Assembly (NCBI RefSeq): GCF_020080835.1
Contig: NC_058158.1
Location: 31,514,305-31,578,304, forward strand
Length of the DNA stretch: 64,000 nucleotides
Reading direction: 5' to 3'
From: Cotesia glomerata
Taxonomy: Eukaryota; Arthropoda; Insecta; Hymenoptera; Braconidae
Under the pieces are notes generated by a model. The model was not told where the DNA came from. It searched no databases and saw nothing but the letters and a program-made list of their open reading frames with translations. Position 1 is the first letter of the stretch; each line of letters begins with the position of its first letter. A program made the position numbers and the translations under genes. Shown here piece by piece: positions 53,021-64,000 of the stretch.

Positions 53021-53242
53021 TTGATGCCTGATGCCCCCCCCCCCCCGACCAGCAGCACTCGCTTCGCTCGGGCCGCAAATGTCGGGGGCAGGCATCAATT
53101 TTTTTTCAAAGCAATTTTTTGCGTACTTTCGACCGGATAGCAAGAAAACTAATATACACTACACGGGCAGAAAGTTGAGATTCCGGCACTGCGAAGCCTC
53201 GGGCATCATGGCGCGCAGTGCCGGAATCTCAACTTTCTGCCC
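53021..53242. repeat. pair of GC-rich hairpins
   Basis: The first hairpin pairs TTGATGCCTG (53021-53030) with CAGGCATCAA (53089-53098) and CCCCGAC (53043-53049) with GTCGGGG-type sequence (from 53081); it includes a run of 13 C. The second has a perfect 29-bp stem: 53165-53193, beginning GGGCAGAAAGTTGAG, pairs with 53214-53242 around a 20-nt loop. It is far more GC-rich than the flanks. There is no reading frame of note. It could be a foldback transposon end or part of a structured RNA. Confidence 0.7.
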
Positions 53243-56053
53243 TTAAAGTGTAATATACTATTTACGATCATTCATCATTGTTTGTGCACAAAAAATAGTA
53301 CTATAGAAAATGATATAAAGTCATATATATGCTTTATATGATGTTTCATAATTAGTTCCATATTTTATAACAAATAATGCTATAGTTGAAGCAATGCATA
53401 GTCGCATATTCTTAAAAAAAAAAAAAAAAAAAAAATTATAAATTGCGGTCAAAAAAGTCAGTATTGTAATTTTTAATATCTTTAAATTTTTTTTAATCTT
53501 TGTAATGTAAAGAAATATTAAACAATCAATGAGCCAAAATTTTGTAAATCATAATTCTTAATTTTCGAATTCTTGGCGGGTCAACTATTTTTCGGAAAAT
53601 GAAACTACAATATTTAACGCAATTTACTTTTAAAATATCTAAAAATATAATGATGTAAACCTACTAAAATTCTTCATTACAATGAATAAAATACTCTTTA
53701 AAATACAAATCAAATAAAAGCCGCGAGAAATTCTGTTCAAATATTTTCACTGAGAGTAAATTACACTGAAAAAATAATTAGGTTTTTTTTTAGAGTCGAA
53801 ATAACAAATTTCATATTTACATCTCTCATATAATTATGTTGAATTACAATAGTCACAAGAGAATAAATAATTATATCCTTCACTCGCAAAACACACTAGC
53901 AACCCTTTAAATAATTCAATGTAATGGTTCAATATTTAACACTGCGGAAATTTCACTGTGCAAGTGCGTGACAACTCAAGCGTGTTAAGCCCTCGGAAAC
54001 TATATTAACCAAAAAAAAGCTGTCGAACTTGCAACAAAAACCTTTTGATAGTTCAGTCACACGAGCGGGCACTGAATCAGCAAATACATTGTGATTTTAA
54101 TTTATAAAACTTTTAGGACGATCTTTGGGTTGAGGTAAAAAGTTTTAGTTTAATCATTAGTTGTCAAAGTTAAGGGGGATTAAAGGGTTACTCAAGACAA
54201 GCCGTGTTGAAGGGATTGAAGGATGATATAAAGGGTTCCAAGATAAGACAGCCTAGCAGGGTCATTAGTCACTAGTTATTAGAAATAGTAATCAGATTTC
54301 AATTGTTGAGTAATTAGTTTTAAAAAAATATTTGAATCAATAACAGAGTATCATTTTGTGATCAATTAAAAAGAATTTATGGATGCAATGTTGTAATTTA
54401 TGTGTGACTACTGGTTATTTGTTTTGGGGAGTGTAAATTTTTCGGGTGTTGATGAAACTGTAATTGTAATGTATAGTAACAGGCTTGAAAAATATGGTTA
54501 TTACTCTTTTGGTTCGAAACGTATTGCAGCATTTTAATATTTCATAACTTTTATGTTTATGAGAAATAAAAACGAATTATTATTTCTCATTCTGGAAATT
54601 TTATTTAAAATTTTTCTCATTATTTTGAAACTGTAAAAAGCTTTTGGTTTTAAGCAATCATTAAATAAAAACTTGAAATTTTTAATCAATTTCGAAAATT
54701 TAACAAGTAAAAAAAAAAATAAAACACATATACTCATTTACCGAAACAATACTAACTATTGCTATCAGACCAGATTTTTAATTGCACCATGTTTCCGAGA
54801 TCAACAAGGTTCTATGAAAATCTAACTGAATATATTCTCTACTCTTCACTTGTAGTTATTTTTCGATAACATTATTGAATAAAAGAATAAATCTAAAAAA
54901 ATCCATCAAATTATAGACCGACCAAAAAGGATTTACCTTTAAAAATTTAATTGAAATAAATTGTAAAAAATATAAATGACTGTGTAGCTCCCAATCGTTT
55001 ATATCAAACGCAAAGTAATATTATTTTAAAATTCATGTCGATGTAATTTATGGTTTTTTTTAGCAAGTACAGAACGACCAACAAGGGTAAAGTATATATT
55101 TGCAAAGGCACTTTGATCTTTCCAGCGCCGATTTTATTTATACTGACTGCCCGAAAATTCGATTGTAATTGACCGGATTTTATTTAAACCAATAAATTCA
55201 ATCGCCAACTTAAATAAAAATTTAGCAAGCTATCTATCAATCTATCGTTAGACTGTATCTTTTATTCTTCAAAGAAACTTTTAATTGAGTGAATCGAAAT
55301 CGGGTTTAAATTCGGAAAGAGGAAAATTATTGACTACTTAATATCCAAGTTCCGAGTTATTAGTTCGCTAGACTGGACAGAACTGGACTGAGATTTTTTC
55401 AAATGCTTCAAACGTTTAACTAGTTCACAAATTTCACAAACATACTCTATTTTATCAATATTTTTTTAAAATATAAATTCCGACTTCAAGATTAGAGTTA
55501 TTAAAAAGTTGATAGGGACCTTTTCGTTAGAAAATTTAATTTTTTACAAAAAATGTTTCTTATAATTTTACCTGATCCTATAATATAAAATTGATGATTG
55601 AATTGAAGTTAGTTTAGTATCAAAAATCTCGAAAAAATGGTTACTGATTCCTTATTGGTTAGGATTAAAGCGCGCGCGTATTCGCGTAATTTGAATTCCT
55701 AGTTATACTTTAATGATACAAATGGTTATAATGTTTACGCCAATTAACCACACCGTTAATTTTTAACAATAAAATTATAGAAATACAAATGAAAATTACA
55801 AAAAATTAAAAACTTGATTTCATGATAATGATCGACAGAAATTGCCTGTTGATTTTCCGAATTGTTCGTGCGTAAAATTGTACAGGGATATATCAATTGG
55901 GGGAACAAGTGTACACATACATACATAAGCATGTATATATTAATATATATAAGTGTGTCTGGATTTACGTGTACTGAAAAGAAATTAAATAAAAAAATGT
56001 AGTGGCACATGTAGCGTACATGCACTACATATGTTATGTACTGCGGACTGCAC

Positions 56054-56056
<3 letters not shown>
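53243..56056. other. AT-rich non-coding stretch
   Basis: Contains an A run at 53415-53436. No gene, RNA or further inverted repeat was recognised. Confidence 0.5.

Positions 56057-56109
<53 letters not shown>
56057..56109. repeat. (TA)n microsatellite
   Basis: About 26 TA units. Confidence 0.95.
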
Positions 56110-56114
<5 letters not shown>

Positions 56115-56296
56115 AAGAGAGGAGTAGCAGACTATGAGAAATGAGAAATGCCGGGCTAACTAGTCGACCGAGAATGCACCCGACTCGCATTATGAAAGCT
56201 TTTACTCCTACCTTCATATGCTCGGCATCATCATCCCGATGCTCTTTACTATTGCCAGTATGTGTCTAGATTTACTACCCATGCTCTACACCCACT

Positions 56297-56333
56297 GAAA
56301 TAGTTCACTTGGGAAATCCTTACATATGGATTA
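56297..56333 (+). repeat. diverged direct repeat, copy 1 (partner 57229-57265)
   Basis: GAAATAGTTCACTTGGGAAA and the following CCTTA...GGATTA match the partner at 30 of 37 positions. All seven differences are transitions. A looser match (GCACMCGACTCGYATTA) lies upstream of each copy. Confidence 0.5.
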
Positions 56334-57228
56334 ACCAACTCGTAAAGATAAAAAAATTTTTAAATAACACAGCAAATAAAAATAAAAATAACAATAATAA
56401 TACTAATAAAAAAGATAAAAAAATCTCGTTAACTTTTTTACTGGCTGTAACGTCAAATTGGAATTTAAACCGATTACTTATCTTTGCCTATTTTTAAAAT
56501 TTATCTCCACGCCGTAGCCTCAGGAAACTGTCGAAAAGCTTTTTATGGCATAAAATAAAATGGATGCAAAAAAATAAAAATTATTTATTTAAAAGTTTGC
56601 CCTCTTTTTCTCCCGATAATCTTCTTCTCTTTTTTTTTTTTTTTTTTTTTTTGAGTTCTTGAGTTGAGGCGAAGGATTCTCGGGGATTTTGGCACCAGTT
56701 TCGTTAAAATTGAATCGGATTCTGGCGCGGACGGGAGCAAATATAGCGCAGGAAGTGCGTTTATATGAAGTTCTCGAGTGAATACAGTAACTACAATACT
56801 ACATCGCTCTATAATACGACAGACGATGGTATAAGTAAGCATGTTCATGCCAACTTGAGGAACAAAAAGAGAAGAAAAAGAATAAAGAGATTAAATGATA
56901 TGATATGATGTAATTTGATGTGTGTCGGAGTAGGACGGAGTTATGGTTTTGTTTGAATATATAGTGAATGCTGCTCATACAGTGGATATTCCATGTATTA
57001 GTTAAAGTCACTGTCACTACGACTACTACTACTGGTTTGGAGGAGCTGAGTGAAGAAGCTAAGAGGATAGTCCCACGACCCGTTACCTAGCACGAGCAGA
57101 GTATACTCGTAGAAATGTGGATAATATCCAACTCTAACTGGCTGGGAAGAGCAGATCCTCTCTGGCACACGACTCGTATTACCTACCCTCCGACTCGTCC
57201 GGATGCTCTAAACTGCCGCTTCGGGCAC

Positions 57229-57265
57229 GAAACAGTTCGCTTGGGAAATCCTTATGCGCGGATTA
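57229..57265 (+). repeat. diverged direct repeat, copy 2 (partner 56297-56333)
   Basis: This copy reads GAAACAGTTCGCTTGGGAAA then CCTTATGCGCGGATTA. It has C or G at six of the seven differing sites, so it is the more GC-rich of the two and may be the less decayed. Confidence 0.5.
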
Positions 57266-57492
57266 GAGTTTCTGGCAAACGCAATTGTTTCACTGCTTTC
57301 TTGTCTCTCTGTATGTTCTCTGTTTTTATTTTTTTTACTTTTAGCTTTTGTTTTACGTTTGTTATTATTTTTGTCTTGTTTTGGAGAAATATTAATTATA
57401 TTTTAATCTTCAAGTGCAATCATGTTAGATTATTATTACATTGTGGTGTTATTAATATAATAGTGTTTCATGTAAATATTTGCAGAGATTAA

Positions 57493-60400
57493 CTAAACTC
57501 ACTATTTTGGAGCGGTAAATATAATATGATTTAAAATCACATACACATATGTATATTTATAAATGAATATAATTTTTTAATTCCCCGGTTATAACACACG
57601 TGTTGAAAAATTACAAGTATTGGAATAACTACTTTGAACATGGAAATCAGTTTTGACGGAAAGTTGAGACAGTTGTCAGCTAACTTTATCATGTCATTTT
57701 TTGGGTGTCGGTGTGTGCGCGTATCGTTAAAAATTCACTTTCATCATTTTTTACAATCGCGCCGTAAGAAGTATATCTTCAAAAATTTATATTAAAAAAT
57801 ATGTCTAAAATCTGTATAAATTTAAAAATTATAAATAATGCATAAGAAAATGTGAAATCTGTTTGAAAAATAAATTTTCTTCATCAGAGAATTTTTTTTA
57901 CGGTAAAAAAAATACGCTTAAAATAAATCAGTAAGAATTCCATTGGAAGAGTGAATTATAATGAATTAAAAGCACAAATATGAGGTATTTCATTTCATAA
58001 CATCATTTAATAACGATTTAATGTGTTATTATAAATTTTACGTAAATATTGTATACATAAAACACAATAATATTAATGTTAATATAATTTTTTTTCCTTT
58101 GTACAATTAAATAGTGATGAGTTCGAGCTTTGTTTTAATTATATTTTTGGCTTATCTTTGCAGTAAAATATGAAAGGTAAAATAATTGAATTTATTAATT
58201 AAATTATATGTTACATATAAATGATGAAATTAAAAATTAAAAATTACATTACGCGGTGAGCAGATTGAGTAATTTATTATTTTCATTATTTTATATGACT
58301 CAGCAGTTTATTCTTCTTTGCTCTTTTTGCAGCGGTTAGATATTATAGGTCCTATAGTATAACTGCTCGGGATCATTTTCATGAGCTATCAATCAAATCT
58401 AGGAATAATGCTCCAGGCTATTATGCTACTACACTTGGATGATTTATGGTCTGGTTAATCGATCGCCGAGATTGTGCTGATGTGAAAAGTGTCATCGCAA
58501 GTTTTGTTATTTAAATAATAAAGATACTTTTGGATCTAACCCCCGGGGGCTGGATGCTTTTTATGATATAGTACAACCTGATTTATGGTTTATGATGAAA
58601 GCTATTGTAAATAGAAAATATAAACTGTGAACATGAAAATATTTGATTTCGATTTTGTATTTAGACAGAAGGATTCGCTCTTTCGCTAAGAAATGAATTT
58701 GGTTTTTTGACGGATTGAATTAGTCTCTTAAACAAGCCATCAGCGTTTGAAATTTTTACACCAAATCATTTACACTCCACTGGGGAGCTCTAACTTATTA
58801 ATGTACGATAAATTGCCCGATTTGATTAAATTTAGTATCGCTAAAGTTTTTATATAAATTCGTCTTTTTGTAGGGTTGCCTGAGGCAGAGTAGAGTATTC
58901 TGTCCGGGTAAAATGAGACAAAATGATTTTTTTAGGTTTCTGGGGTGAATTAAAAGGCCGTAAAACTGCAGTCAATCAAGGTAACTTTACCCTTATCAGT
59001 AATTTCATTTCTCCCCTAAAAGAGTGTTTAGACTTTTTATTTTACTATTCTACTCAGTATCTTTGAATTCTAAACTGTTATGTCTGCTGATTTTATATAT
59101 ATCAAGAAAGTTTTTCAAGTCACGTTCTAATATTTTTTTTTATAGTCGAAAAATGTTGCCCTGATAGGCTTCGGTAACTTGGATTGAATATTGGAAAAAT
59201 ATTATTATCTCCATTATTAACTCGTAAATAATTTTCAAAATTATATTTTCAGAAAACGAAATATTTTATTACAACTAGTGTTGAGTAATTACAAATTATA
59301 TGAATTTTCAACCCTTCTGTAGGTTTGTCATTCTTCATTAGTTGCGTCGTCACGTGTTACTGTCATATATATTCTGAAGTAGAAACTACATACTCATACA
59401 TTTTAACTTTTTAATCAAATTTTACAAACATAAAAATTTTTTGTACCAAATGTCAAAAACTAACTTTTCAAGAAATTTGAATGGTATTCCAAAAACGTAA
59501 AGATCTAATGCAAATTTAAAGTTAAAAAAAAAAGGTTGGCAATTTATTTTTGAAACCCTATAAAATTTACTCTGATAAAAAAATGTAATAAGTTGATTTT
59601 ATGTATTCGTTTAATAATTTTTATGAAATCTTAAAACTGAAGATATTGTACTAAAATAACTATTTTATTGAGTCGTAATTTATTACCACTCAGTTATAAA
59701 TTTAAGTTTCATACTTGATACTCGGTAATAAAATGTAATATAAAAAATTTTTAGATTTGTTTTTTAAAAAAATATTTCACAAATAAATGAATTGACTAAT
59801 ATTGTTATTTTTATTATTATTCGGTTTTGTATTGTAACAACATGGAGATGTTTATTGTTAAGAATTATATTTAGGGTTGGCTACTGTAGCGCAGTAATTT
59901 CAATGAAATTGTTATGCAAATGAAAATAGTTAAAAATTCACAGTAGATTTTATAATTTTATACTGTAGAATGGGATTCGCAAAGGGGACGTGAAAAGCTT
60001 TAACGGATTTAGTGCGACACGAGCTGGAGTAGGGAATCGGGTTGGGGACGAGGTGTGGCAATGAGGAGAAAGCTAAACGCCCTGATATTCTTCTACTCAC
60101 TCGTTGCGAGATTGTAAAACCGAAAAGAAGATTGCGGATATCTACTTTCTCGTCTTTCGCAATCGTTTCCTACAACCACCAGGAAGAGACAAGATGAACA
60201 AGAAGAAAAAGAAAATGATCAGAAAAAAACGAAATCTTTCAATGCTAAGACCCGTATTATTCTAATTTCACCGGTTCTCTTTTATGCACTGCTAAATTAT
60301 CTGCAAATATTTTTCTTTAACCATTATTATCATTAGCATTTTAATTTTTTAATCCCCAACTATTTTTTTTTCATTCATTTTCTTGATTAAAATTCTCCAC

Positions 60401-63400
60401 GAAAACAGTTGCGTTCTTTTATACATTTACTAGTGATCAGTCCTTGATTGTAAATTGAACTGGTGCAGAAATTACCGTATAAATTTCCCAATTGCTTTCA
60501 TAAAACAATTATGTGAATTTTTTTTTTCATTACAGTGCAATGTACAATGAGCTCTGGAATTGACAGATGCAATAAAAAATAACGTGTCAAACTCTATTGA
60601 AAACAATTTTCATAAGGTCAACGCCCGATGAGTTTTATAATTAAAAATATTCAAATAAAAAAATACGTCGCACGGTGTAAATTCCAAAAGGGTAAAATGA
60701 ATTTGACATAATGCGTTTTATTTAATCCCGGTACTTTTTTGCACACCTCATAACGCGAAACGGATGAATTAGTTCTTTACTCTCAAATAATGAAAGTCGA
60801 GGAATTTTTTTAACTTCAAATGCCTCTTTTATATTCATATTGAATTTATATAATCATATTATGAGTACATGTATGTAAAGAAAAATACCATAAATCAACA
60901 ATAGGATTTATTAATTCTTTAAAAATTAAATGAGCATTAATGAAGTGTGAAATTTTGAATTATTTATATTTAAACAAAATAACATATAAAATTAAATTTT
61001 CTAGTCCCCGAGAGTTAAAAAAGAAGAGATGGTAATATATAGATCTCCTCGACGAATTTCCTTGCGATTATTCGGGTCTCATTTTAGCATCAGCACTCAA
61101 CTCAACAGAACTCGTACTCCGTTGAGCCCTTTGGTAACCCTCAGAATTCGCCAAAGATTATACCTTTGGTTCACACAAATGTACACCCATACGAAGAGGA
61201 GTGAACTCGATCGACCTCTTGAAAATCCGTCCCCAAAACTCCCGACCGCATCAATTTTTCAAGCTCTCTTCTCTTTTTCTGCATCCCCATCTTCTTCTCC
61301 TCGCGCCTCATGCTCTGCTCGTTTCTCTTCGTTTTAGTTTTCCGAATATATATATAAATATATATTCCATACACAGACAGAAATCCACATACAACTCACC
61401 GAATACTGAATTGCAAGTGCTAAAAAATGGGATTCGATAGAAGCATACTAAAATATACGAAACTTGTCTGTCATTTTGTTATTTCAGATTTTTCAGATTT
61501 TATGCTCGAGCTTTCAGTTATAAATCAAATTTAAATAACAACACATATAAATAGTTATTTTATTCTTTATCACTTAGTAATTTTTCCCCGGTCCCCGATA
61601 ATATATTGTATATTTTATATTTTATACAACATGGAATTTACCACGGGGTATTGATATTATATGAATGTATTCTATCATTTTTAGCAATATCGTTTATGTG
61701 TATATGTACTGAGCTCGTAACTCTTGAGGTATTTGCATTGCAGGATAAAATTTTCACGCTCTTGTACTTGAGATTCATTCGTATTCGCGAGTGAAACCAC
61801 GACTTTACGATAATTCGATGTCCTCCCACCGAAACACGAGGTCGGACTATTGCAACGGCAGCGTCAGCGCGTGCGTTCTGTCTGGCCTACGTGACTTCCG
61901 GCACGTCGAGGACCGACGTCTATTCAAGTAAACGAAAAGGAATAAAACTTTAAATTATAAAAATAGACGATTGTATATTTATAAATATAATATAAGACAG
62001 GAGAGAAAAGTTTTTAAAATCTTAATGTCTATCTTTAACATCCGATTTGTGACAAACAAGATAAGTTGAATTGATCAAATAATATATTTATTTGAAACTT
62101 TTGTAGCGAATGAATTATAATAAATAAAAAACTATTTAAAAAAATTAATAATGATAATTTTTTTTAATTTCTACATGTCGAAATTTTTTTTTATAATAAT
62201 TTAATCATTATAAAAAACTAAAAAATTATTAACAACAAAAAAAAATTTTGAACCAAGACAATAATTTAAAAGTATTTCTTTCTCTAGAGTTAAGCAGAAA
62301 AGTTTTCAAACCAAGTCAACTTTACTTGAGCCAGGAAATATTATTGATTGAAGAATTTTTCTACTTGATCCAAGACAATCAAATTTTCCAAGTTGATCTT
62401 TTTAGTTCAAGACTTTTTATCACTAACAATTTTTTTTCAAAAAATCCAATAAATTAGATTTAATACAGTAGATAGTATAGCGTAATATTAACTGTAAAAT
62501 GATGTATTTAAAGATAGCTAAATTTTGTCCAGGTCGTTGGCGAATTATGAGCTTCTTTAACGCCGTTATAAAATTCATAAAGCTGATCTCAAGTACGCCG
62601 TGGTAAAAAAGAAGAAAAAAATAAAGCAAAAAAAGGATATCGAAACTTAAATATAAAGTTTGTGATGGACAATCCGCAGGAGTTTCGCGAATGTTAAAGC
62701 TTTGGCTTACGAGCTGTGTGTATAGTAGTATAAGGTATAGAGTACAGAGGAATCCCATGAAAAATTCTTAAAGCTCTACGGTACTGCTGGGCTCGAGAAC
62801 TGTACACACTCGTAATCTCTCTTTTCTCTATCGCGTACTTAGTAAGTCTCACATTCTCATCTCACTCTTCCCTTTTTTTCCTGTCTAGCTACTCAACCTT
62901 CGTGACCTTTACGACCTTTCCGTTCGACTTGTTTGCTCTCGTTGACTCGTAATTTTATGACTCTCGATATACATTCCCTGGAGTCTTTAAACGTTTGTTA
63001 TACGCTACAACCTACATATACACTCAACTTTATTATTATTTTTATACATGATTTTTCTAACGTCATAACGTTCCTTAAATATTACTATGCACCGCTGTTT
63101 TATTTTATCCTCTACTCATAGTTCCTCCATTACTGGGATTAAATTCTATCTGACGTGATTTTGCTGTGCCATCTACTAATTATGTCATATTATATATTAT
63201 ATGGAATTATTTTTCCACTAAAATACATCAAATCTTCCCTTATCTCATTAACATTATTAGCATACGTCGGATTTCATTTTCGTACTGGTATTTGTGTTCA
63301 TATAATTCACGAAAGCTGGAAAATTTTCCTTCGAGATTAATTTCCTATTACAATTGTGTTTTTTTTTTAACTTTGATCTGAGAGAAAAAAAATTTCTATC

Positions 63401-64000
63401 TTTCAGACAACGATTTCTTGGCTGGAGATATTTTTTAAATTAACCATTAAAACTTATTAACTTCTTAACGAAAAAAAATTATTATTTGAATTAAGTAAAA
63501 ACAATTTCGAGCAATTCAACCAATTTTTTAGATAAGAAAATATATTCTTGATAATTATTGTAATTAAAATTTTTTGTAGACCTTTTGTAATTTAAAGTTA
63601 TAAAAATTTCTTTATGATAAGCATAAATTTTATAAATTATCAATTTTTTTGTAATTACATTGACAACGTCAATGATAATTTTTTTTTTATTTATTATAAA
63701 ATACAATATTTTACACATAAAATCTCTCCAATTATAAATTCTGAAACTTTCAACAAAAAGTAATTAATCACTCAACCCACTCGAGCATCCGCTTTTATTC
63801 CCTTGATTAAATAAAATATTTATCTGAAATAATAACTATCATCCATAATAAAAGACCTAAAAACAAAAAAGATAATGGAATAAACAAGTGAGAGCTTTAA
63901 TCTATCATGGAAAATGTGATGAATTTAACTGAAAAACACACCCTCAACATTATTATATTTTCACAAAGTATCTTCTCATTCGTAGGTTACATTTTCTCAT
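57493..64000. other. non-coding stretch to the right edge
   Basis: AT-rich, with GC-richer patches at about 60.0-60.2, 61.0-61.35 and 61.8-61.93 kb. The last (GGCAGCGTCAGCGCGTGCGT) is CpG-dense and is followed by a donor-like CAAGTAAACG. It might be a promoter or first exon, but nothing else supports that. No coding exon was recognised. Confidence 0.4.

Overview
The window looks like AT-rich chromosomal DNA from an arthropod, most likely an insect. A parasitoid wasp (Hymenoptera, perhaps Braconidae) is my best guess, but it rests on general resemblance: AT-rich long introns, many short inverted-repeat elements, and a repeat family with AACTTCCCGCT ends. No marker gene proves it. Only two protein-coding genes can be supported; both have introns.

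(1) 506-19138, minus strand: the 5' part of a collagen prolyl 4-hydroxylase alpha-subunit gene. Three coding exons (19093-18906, 3378-3056, 673-506) join in frame. They encode a signal peptide, the N-terminal dimerisation domain and the start of the peptide-substrate-binding domain. The catalytic dioxygenase exons must lie beyond the left edge. A splice acceptor just upstream of the ATG suggests a further 5' untranslated exon to the right.

(2) 9103-12698, plus strand: a UPF1-like SF1 RNA helicase of the HELZ family. It has four exons separated by three phase-0 introns and encodes 907 aa. It sits entirely inside the roughly 15.5-kb first coding intron of the prolyl hydroxylase gene, on the opposite strand. 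As read here it has the HELZ central region and helicase core but not the N-terminal CCCH finger or the long C-terminal tail of vertebrate HELZ.

No coding gene is convincing from about 19.2 kb to 64 kb. That stretch, and the host intron, hold microsatellites and several non-autonomous mobile elements. These are a TTAA-flanked inverted-repeat element (3442-4138), a family of elements with internal modules of about 150 bp (17766-18611, and a nested pair at 20686-23034), a palindromic element (28708-28954), a MITE with nested palindromes (42533-42897), a near-perfect foldback element (49588-49863), a tRNA-derived SINE whose tail runs into a 236-bp AAT microsatellite (50505-50998), and a pair of GC-rich hairpins (53021-53242). 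No transposase, reverse transcriptase, CRISPR array or intact tRNA gene was found.

The two genes have unrelated jobs: collagen maturation in the ER, and mRNA regulation in the cytoplasm. Their only visible link is the nested antisense layout.
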